Positions 34,917 through 43,056 of a DNA stretch of 64,000 nt are shown here, one piece after another. The notes beneath the pieces were generated by a model that did not search any database, was not told where the DNA came from, and saw only the letters and a program-made list of their open reading frames with translations. The number at the start of each line of letters is the position of its first letter. Position 1 is the first letter of the stretch. Source of the stretch: JAISFI01 sp031553775 (GTDB lineage: Bacteria > Bacteroidota > Bacteroidia > Bacteroidales > Azobacteroidaceae); assembly GCA_031553775.1 (NCBI GenBank), contig JAVBLA010000036.1, positions 8,045 through 72,044 of the forward strand, read 5' to 3'. A program made the translations under genes and the position numbers.

Positions 34917-35507
34917 ATGGAAAAATTTCAAACCATAACATCCACCATGGTTCCACTTCCTATAGAGAATGTGGATACCGACCAGATTATTCCTGCCCGT
35001 TTTTTAAAAGCTACAACCCGAGAAGGTTTCGGCGATCATTTATTTTCCGACTGGAGATATGAAAAAGACGGCAATCCAAAAAACGATTTTATTCTAAACA
35101 ACCCGGTTTACAGTGGATCTATCCTTGTAGCCGGCAAAAATTTCGGTAGCGGATCGAGCCGGGAACATGCCGCCTGGGCTATCGCCGGATACGGTTTCCG
35201 TGTAGTAGTATCCAGTTTTTTTGCAGATATTTTCAAAAATAACGCACTGAATAATGGCGTATTGCCTGTAGTAGTTTCCGAACAGTTTTTATCCGGGATA
35301 TTTGAAAATATCAGTTCAAATCCCAAAGCTACAGTTACTGTCAACCTGCAGAAACAACAAATTACTGACAATACATCCGGAAAGTCCGAGTCATTCGATA
35401 TCAACCCATACAAAAAGGAATGCTTGTTGAGCGGGTTTGATGATATAGATTATCTATTAAGCAAAAAGACAGATATAGAGTGTTTTGAAAAGGAGAACAA
35501 AAAATAA
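34917..35507 (+). CDS. leuD: 3-isopropylmalate dehydratase, small subunit
   Basis: A 196-residue swivel-domain subunit of isopropylmalate isomerase. The start MEKFQTITSTMVPLPIENV (ATG 34917) is preferred over the in-frame ATG at 34902 because it gives the family N-terminus. The NVDTDQIIPARFLK segment and the GKNFGSGSSREHAAWAI substrate-binding loop are intact. A 90-bp spacer, longer than elsewhere in the operon, separates it from leuC. Confidence 0.96.
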   Translation: MEKFQTITSTMVPLPIENVDTDQIIPARFLKATTREGFGDHLFSDWRYEKDGNPKNDFILNNPVYSGSILVAGKNFGSGSSREHAAWAIAGYGFRVVVSSFFADIFKNNALNNGVLPVVVSEQFLSGIFENISSNPKATVTVNLQKQQITDNTSGKSESFDINPYKKECLLSGFDDIDYLLSKKTDIECFEKENKK

Positions 35508-35557
35508 ACACATCCGAAAAGTATAATGCACCTCTATTTTATTATAAATCAAAATAT

Positions 35558-37066
35558 ATGATAGAAATATTAGATACCACTTTGCGGGATGGAGAACAAA
35601 CCTCCGGAGTATCTTTCACGGCACCCGAAAAATTAAGTATCGCCAAATATTTATTAGACGAATTGCGGGTGGACAGACTCGAAATCGCATCAGCTAAAGT
35701 TTCCGAAGGAGAATTCAGAACCGTACAAAAAGTTGCCGACTGGGCAGCACGGAACGGACATCTGGACAAACTGGAAGTTCTGGGTTTTGTTGATGGCAAC
35801 AAATCTCTGCAATGGATCCGGGAAACCGGTTGTGAAGTTTTAAACTTACTGTGTAAAGGATCCCTGAAGCATTGTACGGAGCAACTTCGCAAAACACCTG
35901 AACAGCATTTAGATGATATCAGGGAAGTAATCCGGCATGCCCAATCTATGGAAATAGAAGTAAACATTTACCTGGAAGACTGGTCAAACGGAATGATTCA
36001 TTCTCCTGAGTATGTATTTTTCATGGTAGATCATCTCCGGAACGAACCTATCAAAAGATTCATGCTACCGGACACTTTGGGAATACTGAATCCTCAAAAC
36101 ACATTGCAGTTTTGCAAAGAGATGATCAGTAGATATCCGGAACTGCATTTTGACTTTCATGCGCACAACGACTACGACCTGGCTGTTGCCAATGTTTTTG
36201 CGGCTGTTTCTGCAGGAATAAAAGGAATTCACACTACCATCAACGGCCTTGGGGAACGGGCGGGAAATGCCCCGCTTACCAGCGTAATAGCCGTATTGCA
36301 CGATCAGTTGAAAATAAAAACCAATGTAGTTGAAAACAACCTGAACCGTGTAAGCAGGTTAGTAGAATCTTATTCCGGAATCCGTATCTCCAACAACAAG
36401 CCTGTAATCGGGGAGAGTGTATTTACGCAATGTGCCGGCATCCATGCAGATGGAGACAACAAAAACAATTTGTATTACAATGATTTGCTACCGGAACGCT
36501 TCGGCCGCACCCGGGAATATGCCTTGGGAAAAATGTCGGGTAAATCCAATATACGCAAAAACCTGGAGGAACTGGGAATCGAACTGGATGAGGTTTCCAT
36601 GAAACAGGTTACCGACCGGATCATCGAACTGGGTGATAAAAAAGAAATTGTTACTCAGGATGATCTTCCTTATATTATTTCCGATGTCCTGGATAATGAA
36701 ATGCCCGACCGGATCAAAATGTTGAATTACGCACTGTCGCTGACACAAGGATTACGTCCGACTGCCACCGTAAAAATAGAAATCGACGGAGCAGAATACG
36801 AACAAACCGCACCCGGAGACGGACAGTATCATGCCTTTTCCAAAGCACTTTGGAAAATTTATACCCAATTGGGCAAGCCCAAACCCACTCTATCCAATTA
36901 TCACGTGGAAATCCCTTTAGGTGGACGTACAGATGCTTTGGTACAAACTACAATCACATGGAATTTCAAAGATAAAGAATTCAAAACAAGAGGATTAGAT
37001 GTAGACCAAACTGCGGCGGCCATCAAGGCAACCATTAAAATGCTCAACAGGATAGAGAATATATAA
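35558..37066 (+). CDS. cimA: LeuA-family synthase, probable (R)-citramalate synthase
   Basis: A 502-residue homologue of LeuA with DTTLRDGEQTSGVSF, the metal motif FDFHAHNDYDLAVAN, CAGIHADGDNKNNLYYND, and a C-terminal LeuA dimer/regulatory domain (about 370-502). It differs from the LeuA in the same operon in its acceptor-site residues. Bacteroidetes usually carry such a second copy, and it is thought to condense acetyl-CoA with pyruvate into citramalate, which LeuBCD turns into 2-ketobutyrate for isoleucine. The absence of ilvA from the two clusters agrees, but function is inferred; a second isopropylmalate or homocitrate synthase is possible. It starts 50 bp after leuD. Confidence 0.82.
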   Translation: MIEILDTTLRDGEQTSGVSFTAPEKLSIAKYLLDELRVDRLEIASAKVSEGEFRTVQKVADWAARNGHLDKLEVLGFVDGNKSLQWIRETGCEVLNLLCKGSLKHCTEQLRKTPEQHLDDIREVIRHAQSMEIEVNIYLEDWSNGMIHSPEYVFFMVDHLRNEPIKRFMLPDTLGILNPQNTLQFCKEMISRYPELHFDFHAHNDYDLAVANVFAAVSAGIKGIHTTINGLGERAGNAPLTSVIAVLHDQLKIKTNVVENNLNRVSRLVESYSGIRISNNKPVIGESVFTQCAGIHADGDNKNNLYYNDLLPERFGRTREYALGKMSGKSNIRKNLEELGIELDEVSMKQVTDRIIELGDKKEIVTQDDLPYIISDVLDNEMPDRIKMLNYALSLTQGLRPTATVKIEIDGAEYEQTAPGDGQYHAFSKALWKIYTQLGKPKPTLSNYHVEIPLGGRTDALVQTTITWNFKDKEFKTRGLDVDQTAAAIKATIKMLNRIENI

Positions 37067-37075
37067 AAAAATCAG

Positions 37076-37083
37076 TAACTTTG
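37076..37083 (+). promoter_or_regulatory. Probable -7 element of mgsA
   Basis: TAACTTTG, 28 bp before the mgsA ATG at 37111. There is no matching -33 TTTG. It would let mgsA and leuB be transcribed independently of the leuA attenuator. Confidence 0.4.
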
Positions 37084-37110
37084 TCTATCAGAAATCTAAG
37101 GGATTATTTT

Positions 37111-37566
37111 ATGAATAAAAAGCTGACAATCGCACTCGTAGCGCACGATCAGAGAAAAGCCGATATGGTAGAATGGGCTGTTTACAATGCTGAAATGCTG
37201 GCCAGACATCAGTTGGTATGTACCGGAACCACCGGAGGATTAATTGCAAAAGCAATGAAGGAAAAAGGTGTGGATGCAGATATTATCTGTATGAATTCCG
37301 GGCCTCTCGGCGGAGATGCGGAAATAGCCGCTCTTGTAGTCAGGAAACAAGTGAACCTGGCTATTTTCCTGATAGACGATTTAAATCCGCAACCCCATGA
37401 AGCAGACATCCAGATGTTGCTCCGCCAGTGCAGGATACATAATGTTCCGATTGCCTGTAACCGCTACAGCGCAGATTTAATGATTACCAGTACTTTATGG
37501 GATAACGATGACTATGCACCATCGACCCCCAAATATGTAAAATTCAACAGAAGAAACACCAAATGA
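37111..37566 (+). CDS. mgsA: Methylglyoxal synthase
   Basis: A 151-residue enzyme that converts dihydroxyacetone phosphate to methylglyoxal and phosphate, a bypass used under phosphate limitation or sugar overload. The ATG at 37111 (MNKKLTIALVAHDQRK) gives the family start. The catalytic-Asp loop GPLGGDAEIAAL, the DDLNPQPHEADIQMLLR segment and NVPIACNRYSADLM are all present. It sits between cimA and leuB, where no metabolic link to branched-chain synthesis is obvious, and has a -7 motif of its own. Confidence 0.95.
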   Translation: MNKKLTIALVAHDQRKADMVEWAVYNAEMLARHQLVCTGTTGGLIAKAMKEKGVDADIICMNSGPLGGDAEIAALVVRKQVNLAIFLIDDLNPQPHEADIQMLLRQCRIHNVPIACNRYSADLMITSTLWDNDDYAPSTPKYVKFNRRNTK

Positions 37567-37616
37567 AACATTCATTCATATTGCAATACTGCAAAGAAAA
37601 TGAAAACAGCCATTCA

Positions 37617-37650
37617 TTTTCAATTTCCAATTTTCAATTTTCAATTATTT
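37617..37650. repeat. TTTTCAA heptamer repeats before leuB
   Basis: About four near-copies of a 7-bp unit (TTTTCAA with one TTTCCAA variant) fill the space just before the leuB start codon. Related runs occur near 6480-6510 and, inverted, at 59935-59970. Confidence 0.7.
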
Positions 37651-37654
37651 ACGC

Positions 37655-38716
37655 ATGAGATTAAACATTGCAGTGCTTCCGGGAGATGGAATCGGACCGG
37701 AAATTATAGAACAGGCTTTGCTTGTAACAGAAGCCATATGTGAAAAATTCGGGCATGAACTGATTTACGAGCATGCTCTGGTAGGTGCTTGTGCCATCGA
37801 TGCCGTAGGAAATCCTTACCCGGATTCCACCCACGAATTGTGTATGGATTCCGATGCTGTGCTTTTCGGCGCCATCGGTTCTCCGAAATACGACAACGAT
37901 CCGTCGGCCAAGATCCGTCCGGAACAGGGATTGCTGTCCATGCGCAAAAAACTGGAATTGTATGCCAATATCCGCCCCGTAACAGTTTTTCCATCTTTAA
38001 TCCATCAATCTCCCCTGAAACCGGAACTGATTGAAAAAGTAGACCTGATGTGTATTCGCGAACTGACAGGAGGCATCTATTTCGGCAGGCCACAGGGAAG
38101 AAGCGAAGACGGGAATACCGCATACGACACCTGTGTATATACCCGGGAGGAAATAGACCGCATTGTACGCCTGGCCTATTCCTATGCTGAAAAACGGAAG
38201 AAAAAAGTAACGATTGTTGACAAAGCCAACGTACTTTGCACCTCCCGTTTATGGAGACAGGTAGCACAGGAAATCGAAAAGGAATACCCTGAAGTACAAA
38301 CCGAATATATGTTCGTAGACAATGCCGCCATGCAGTTGATTCAATGGCCGGAACGTTTCGATGTGATGGTTACCGAAAATATGTTCGGGGACATCCTTAC
38401 CGACGAAGCTTCAGTTATCACCGGTTCGCTAGGGATGTTGCCATCTGCCTCGATAGGCATTCATACATCGGTATTCGAGCCTATTCATGGTTCTTATCCG
38501 CAGGCTGCAGGAAAAGATATTGCCAACCCTCTGGCTACCATCTTATCGGCAGCTTTGATGTTCGAATATGCTTTCAATTTAATGGAAGAAGGCGCTGTAA
38601 TCCGTAAAGCAGTGGATGCATCTCTGGCAGCAGGAGTTGTAACGGAAGATATTGCCCGGGGCCGAAAAGCATATAAAACAAGCGAAGTCGGCAAATGGAT
38701 CGCTGACCAATTATAA
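37655..38716 (+). CDS. leuB: 3-isopropylmalate dehydrogenase
   Basis: A 353-residue NAD-dependent beta-hydroxyacid oxidative decarboxylase that makes 2-ketoisocaproate for leucine and, from 3-methylmalate, 2-ketobutyrate for isoleucine. LPGDGIGPEI at the N-terminus, the ELTGGIYFG substrate loop, the Lys in DKANVLCTSRLWR, and the metal site in ENMFGDILTDEASVITGSLGMLPSAS are intact, followed by the NAD motif EPIHGSYPQAAGKDIANP. It is separated from leuD by cimA and mgsA and preceded by 88 bp holding heptamer repeats. Confidence 0.97.
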   Translation: MRLNIAVLPGDGIGPEIIEQALLVTEAICEKFGHELIYEHALVGACAIDAVGNPYPDSTHELCMDSDAVLFGAIGSPKYDNDPSAKIRPEQGLLSMRKKLELYANIRPVTVFPSLIHQSPLKPELIEKVDLMCIRELTGGIYFGRPQGRSEDGNTAYDTCVYTREEIDRIVRLAYSYAEKRKKKVTIVDKANVLCTSRLWRQVAQEIEKEYPEVQTEYMFVDNAAMQLIQWPERFDVMVTENMFGDILTDEASVITGSLGMLPSASIGIHTSVFEPIHGSYPQAAGKDIANPLATILSAALMFEYAFNLMEEGAVIRKAVDASLAAGVVTEDIARGRKAYKTSEVGKWIADQL

Positions 38717-38749
38717 CATTTCCTTACGAAAGAAAATAGGTTTTATCAA

Positions 38750-38823
38750 TTGGTCCGTATGTGGAATCAAAAAAAATGGCTACATTTGTCCGGTTAATTT
38801 TTTTGATTCCGTATACGGACCAA
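38750..38823. promoter_or_regulatory. 26-bp inverted repeat bracketing a promoter motif
   Basis: Arms 38750-38775 and 38798-38823 are complementary at 24 of 26 positions. The 22-bp spacer contains TACATTTG (38781-38788), a good -7 element directed at the DUF4827-glmM pair. The right arm contains the perfect 12-bp palindrome TCCGTATACGGA (38808-38819); the left arm has its degenerate partner TCCGTATGTGGA (38754-38765), 54 bp away centre to centre. Neither orientation has the U tract expected of a simple terminator, so paired operators or an unusual hairpin are likelier. Confidence 0.6.
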
Positions 38824-38840
38824 CTTTATTTAAAAGACAG

Positions 38841-39386
38841 ATGAATAACAAGTTATTTCTCATACCGGTTTGTGGTTTAATCCTTCTGTTTTGCGCTTGT
38901 GACAAGACAAAATCCTACGAAGAAATGGTAAAAGAAGAAAAAACAGCAATCGAGCGTTTTATAGACGAAAATGAGCTTATCATAGTCACTGACTTTCCGG
39001 AAGGAGATTTCGGAGAAAAGGTTTTCTATCAAACACCTGAAGGGCTTTATATGCACATCATTTCGAAAGGAACGGATGTTCAACTCAATACGAATGACAA
39101 TATCTATGTTCGATTCAAGGGAAGAGTTGAATTTAAAAACAGTACTGAAGCAAGCACCTTGTATGGTTCTCCTGATATGTTTCTATATGATAATGCTTAC
39201 AGTTATTCTTCATCCGACTGGATTTGTGAAGGAATTACCATTCCTCTCCAGTATGTAAAATACGAAGGAAAAGTAAGTTTGATTGTCCCCTCCAAATTAA
39301 GTACATCATACTTACAAAATTATGTACTTCCCGTTTATTACAAAGAAGTGGAGTACACCATGGATATGGAAAAATTACAAGATTAA
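38841..39386 (+). CDS. DUF4827 lipoprotein (FKBP-like)
   Basis: A 181-residue lipoprotein starting MNNKLFLIPVCGLILLFCAC, with the lipidated Cys in the lipobox near residue 20; the frame extends upstream, but only this start yields the signal peptide. The body (EEMVKEEKTAIERFIDENEL, then a five-strand region with NDNIYVRFKGRVE) matches DUF4827, often described as FKBP-like without known isomerase activity. It lies 6 bp before glmM, a pairing I recall from other Bacteroidales. Its promoter motif lies inside the inverted repeat at 38750-38823. Confidence 0.82.
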   Translation: MNNKLFLIPVCGLILLFCACDKTKSYEEMVKEEKTAIERFIDENELIIVTDFPEGDFGEKVFYQTPEGLYMHIISKGTDVQLNTNDNIYVRFKGRVEFKNSTEASTLYGSPDMFLYDNAYSYSSSDWICEGITIPLQYVKYEGKVSLIVPSKLSTSYLQNYVLPVYYKEVEYTMDMEKLQD

Positions 39387-39392
39387 TAACAT

Positions 39393-40784
39393 ATGACACT
39401 GATTAAATCGATATCCGGAATCCGTGGCACTATCGGAGGAGGAACTGGAGACGCCTTAACGCCACTCGACATCGTAAAATTTACGGCTGCTTATGCAACT
39501 TTAATCCGTTCTCAGAAAAAATCAGCATCCAATACCATTGTACTCGGAAGAGATGCCCGTATTTCTGGAGAAATGGTGAAAAATATTATAGCCGGAACGT
39601 TAATGGGAATGGGGTTTAACGTGACTGATATCGGATTAGCCACTACTCCTACTACCGAAATAGCTGTCCCCCTGGAACAAGCTGCCGGTGGAATCATTTT
39701 AACCGCCAGCCATAATCCCAAACAATGGAATGCGCTTAAACTCTTAAATGAAAAAGGGGAATTCCTGAACGCAGAAGAAGGAAACAAAATACTTGAGATT
39801 GCCGCTGCTGAAGATTTTAACTTCGCTCCGGTAGATCAACTCGGCAAACTTACTGTCAATGCTTCCTATACACAAAAGCACATCGAACATGTACTTTCTT
39901 TGAAACTGGTAGACGTAGAAGCCATCAGGCAGGCCGGTTTTAAAGTTGCCGTCGATTGTGTAAACTCGGTGGGAGGAATTGTCATTCCTGCTCTATTAAG
40001 AGCATTAGGTGTTGAAACAATATACGAATTGTACTGCGAACCGAACGGACAATTCCCGCACAATCCGGAACCGTTGCCTGAACATCTTACTGAAATCGCT
40101 TCTTTGATGAAAGAAAAGAAAGCAGATGTAGGCTTTGTCGTTGATCCTGATGTAGACCGTCTCGCGGTTGTTTGTGAAGACGGCAGCATGTTCGGAGAAG
40201 AATATACTTTAGTGGCAGTAGCCGATTATATACTAAGGCATACGCCTGGTAATACCGTTTCCAATCTGAGTTCATCACGTGCCTTGCGGGATGTTACGAG
40301 ACAATACGGATGTGAATACAATGCCGCTGCCGTCGGAGAAGTGAATGTTGTGGCAAAAATGAAAAATACCCAGGCTGTTATCGGAGGAGAAGGCAACGGA
40401 GGAGTCATCTATCCCGCCAGTCATTACGGACGGGATGCTCTGGTTGGCATTGCTCTGTTTTTGACACACCTGGCTAAAGAAAAGAAAAGTGTCAGTGCAT
40501 TAAAAACCACTTATCCGCCTTATGTCATTGCTAAACAAAAAATAGAATTGACACCGGACATCGATGTGGATGCTATTTTGTTAGCTGTGAAAGAAAAATT
40601 CTCTGCTTATGATATTACAGATATCGATGGCGTTAAAATTGATTTTCCCGACAAATGGGCGCATCTGCGGAAATCCAATACGGAACCCATTATCCGGATT
40701 TACTCGGAAGCCTCAACAATGGCAGAAGCAGAACAATTAGGAGCCGAATTGATTGCTATCATCAATGAAATGGTAAAAAAATGA
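39393..40784 (+). CDS. glmM: Phosphoglucosamine mutase
   Basis: A 463-residue alpha-D-phosphohexomutase that interconverts glucosamine-6-phosphate and glucosamine-1-phosphate for peptidoglycan and LPS. SISGIRGTIG opens the protein. The phosphoserine loop TASHNPKQWN is near residue 103, the magnesium loop DPDVDRLAV near 250, a GEGNGG sugar-binding loop follows, and the phosphate-binding RKSNTEPIIRIYSE is at the C-terminus. The SHNP spelling fits hexosamine or hexose mutases, so a phosphoglucomutase/phosphomannomutase role is the main alternative. It follows the DUF4827 gene by 6 bp. Confidence 0.9.
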   Translation: MTLIKSISGIRGTIGGGTGDALTPLDIVKFTAAYATLIRSQKKSASNTIVLGRDARISGEMVKNIIAGTLMGMGFNVTDIGLATTPTTEIAVPLEQAAGGIILTASHNPKQWNALKLLNEKGEFLNAEEGNKILEIAAAEDFNFAPVDQLGKLTVNASYTQKHIEHVLSLKLVDVEAIRQAGFKVAVDCVNSVGGIVIPALLRALGVETIYELYCEPNGQFPHNPEPLPEHLTEIASLMKEKKADVGFVVDPDVDRLAVVCEDGSMFGEEYTLVAVADYILRHTPGNTVSNLSSSRALRDVTRQYGCEYNAAAVGEVNVVAKMKNTQAVIGGEGNGGVIYPASHYGRDALVGIALFLTHLAKEKKSVSALKTTYPPYVIAKQKIELTPDIDVDAILLAVKEKFSAYDITDIDGVKIDFPDKWAHLRKSNTEPIIRIYSEASTMAEAEQLGAELIAIINEMVKK

Positions 40785-40823
40785 TATGATATGACCCATC
40801 CGGTCATTGCTCCACAGGGTCAA

Positions 40824-40899
40824 GCTTTATGCCTGCCCGTTTCGATGAACAAGATAAATCAATATAAATCAGGTGGGCAGGCGTAAAGCCTGCCCCTAC
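40824..40899. repeat. REP-like palindromic element (GCCTGCCC family)
   Basis: A perfect 8-bp hairpin, GGGCAGGC-GTAAA-GCCTGCCC (40875-40895), flanked by CCTAC. A further half-copy, GCTTTATGCCTGCCC (40824-40838), is complementary to the hairpin's left side. It lies between glmM and the peptidase gene. The same design recurs at 54244-54270 and, more loosely, at 58351-58370. Confidence 0.65.
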
Positions 40900-40911
40900 A
40901 TATTTAAAACC

Positions 40912-43056
40912 ATGCGAACCATTTTTTTTTCAATGATTATGACGGCATTGCTGCTTTCCGCCTGTACCGGCACCACCGATAATACAAACAATGCCCCCCT
41001 GATCGGGAAAAGCCAGGTTAAAATCGAAAATGGACTGATGTCGCCCGAGATACTCCAGACTTTGGGCCAGGTTGGTGGAGTTTCTGTGTCTCCTGACAAT
41101 AGTAAGATCCTGTATGGAGTGACATACAGCGATATCGCTCAGAATAAACGAAACAGGGAATTATTCGTTATCAATACCGATGGAACGGGAAAAAACCAAA
41201 TCACGCAAACCCCGAAAAGCGAATCGGAAGCCCAATGGATCAAAAATGGAGAAAAAATAGCTTTTCTATCTGAGGGACAGTTGTGGGAAATGAACCCGGA
41301 CGGAACAAACCGGCAAAAAATATCGGATATAGAACAGGGGATACAAGGATTTAAATATGCACCCGACGGCCAAAAGATACTCTTTATAAGCGAAATCAAA
41401 AGCATTGAAAAAACTGCTGAAAAATATCCAGACCTGGATAAAGCTGGGGGACGAATCGTTAACGACCTGATGTATAAACACTGGGATGAATGGGTGGAAT
41501 CCGTACCGCACCCATTTATTGCGGATTACGATGGCAAAGCACTTTCCAATATTATCGATATTCTGGAAGGTGAACCTTATGAATGTCCAATGAAGCCGAT
41601 GGGTGGTATAGAGCAGTTAAACTGGTCGCCCGACAGCAAAAGCATCGCATACACCTGCCGGAAGAAAACAGGAGTTGAATATACTTTGTCTACTAATTCA
41701 GACATCTACCTGTACAATATAGAAACCAAAGAAACAATCAACCTGACAGAAGGAATGGAAGGATACGATATGAATCCCCAATTTTCTCCCGACGGAAACT
41801 GGTTGGCCTGGCAAAGCATGGAAAGAGACGGTTATGAATCGGATAAAATCCGTTTGTTTATAATGGATGTACAGTACAGGAAAGAAAAAGGAGGACGTAT
41901 TTTTAAAGGGACTGAAACCGAAAGCGGATGCTATTACCTGACAGCTGATTTCGATTACAATGTAGATGATTTTTGCTGGAATAAAAGATCCGATGCCCTG
42001 TTTTTAGTTGCCTGTACCGAAGGTACCACTCAATTATTTGCATTAGAAAACGTATTGCCGAAAGACAAAGTACTTCAACCGGTATCCCCCCGCCCGCTTA
42101 CACAGGGACAACACGATTATGCTTCCGTAGCATTCGCCGGTGAACATCTGGTGGCTTTACGCCATTCAATGTGTACTCCTAATGAGGTTTATACAATTTC
42201 ACTTCAGGATTATCAGGAGAAAAATATCTCCGAAGAAAACAAAGACATCCTGGCTCAGATCACAATGGGAAAGGTAGAACCTCGCTGGATCGGAACTACT
42301 AATGGAGAAAAGATGCTGACCTGGATTGTTTATCCTCCCCATTTCGATCCCAATAAAAAATATCCTGCTATTTTATACTGCCAGGGAGGGCCGCAAAGCA
42401 CTGTCAGTCAATTCTGGTCGGTACGTTGGAACCTGCAATTGATGGCTGCAAACGGTTATATTATCGTTGCCCCCAACCGGCATGGTGTACCTGGTTTCGG
42501 ACAAGCCTGGAACGAACAGATCAGTGGGGATTACGGCGGACAGAATATGAAAGATTATCTATCCGCTATCGATACCATGTGTAAGGAACCCTTCATCGAT
42601 GAAACCCGCCTGGGCTGTACCGGTGCCAGTTATGGCGGTTTTTCCGTTTACTGGTTAGCCGGCAATCACAATAAACGGTTCAAGGCATTCCTTGCTCACG
42701 CAGGTATTTTCAATCTGGAAGCACAATATCTGGAAACCGAAGAATCCTGGTTTGCCAACTGGGATTTGGGTGGCTCGTTCTGGGATAAGAACAATGCTGT
42801 TGCCCAGAAAACATATGCCACATCTCCTCATAAATATGTACAGAACTGGGACACTCCCATCATGATTACACATGGGGAAAAAGACTACCGCATATTGGCA
42901 TCTCAGGGAATGATGGCATTCAATGCCGCCAAACTACGTGGCATTCCTGCACGAATGCTGATTTTTCCTGATGAAAATCACTGGATTTCTGCTCCACAAA
43001 ACGGAGTATTGTTCCAACGGGAATTTTTCCGATGGTTCGATGAATGGCTGAAATGA
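40912..43056 (+). CDS. S9-family prolyl oligopeptidase-like lipoprotein peptidase
   Basis: A 714-residue secreted serine peptidase. The ATG at 40912 gives a lipoprotein signal (MRTIFFSMIMTALLLSAC); the frame opens earlier, inside the repeat. The N-terminal beta-propeller (about 40-440) has WD40-like PD40 repeats, for example SVSPDNSKILYGV. The C-terminal alpha/beta hydrolase (about 450-714) holds the catalytic Ser in GASYGGF (about 570), Asp in HGEKDYRI (about 655), and His in PDENHWI (about 690). It resembles dipeptidyl/acyl-peptidases. Its stop overlaps the dnaG start by 2 bases. Confidence 0.94.
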   Translation: MRTIFFSMIMTALLLSACTGTTDNTNNAPLIGKSQVKIENGLMSPEILQTLGQVGGVSVSPDNSKILYGVTYSDIAQNKRNRELFVINTDGTGKNQITQTPKSESEAQWIKNGEKIAFLSEGQLWEMNPDGTNRQKISDIEQGIQGFKYAPDGQKILFISEIKSIEKTAEKYPDLDKAGGRIVNDLMYKHWDEWVESVPHPFIADYDGKALSNIIDILEGEPYECPMKPMGGIEQLNWSPDSKSIAYTCRKKTGVEYTLSTNSDIYLYNIETKETINLTEGMEGYDMNPQFSPDGNWLAWQSMERDGYESDKIRLFIMDVQYRKEKGGRIFKGTETESGCYYLTADFDYNVDDFCWNKRSDALFLVACTEGTTQLFALENVLPKDKVLQPVSPRPLTQGQHDYASVAFAGEHLVALRHSMCTPNEVYTISLQDYQEKNISEENKDILAQITMGKVEPRWIGTTNGEKMLTWIVYPPHFDPNKKYPAILYCQGGPQSTVSQFWSVRWNLQLMAANGYIIVAPNRHGVPGFGQAWNEQISGDYGGQNMKDYLSAIDTMCKEPFIDETRLGCTGASYGGFSVYWLAGNHNKRFKAFLAHAGIFNLEAQYLETEESWFANWDLGGSFWDKNNAVAQKTYATSPHKYVQNWDTPIMITHGEKDYRILASQGMMAFNAAKLRGIPARMLIFPDENHWISAPQNGVLFQREFFRWFDEWLK

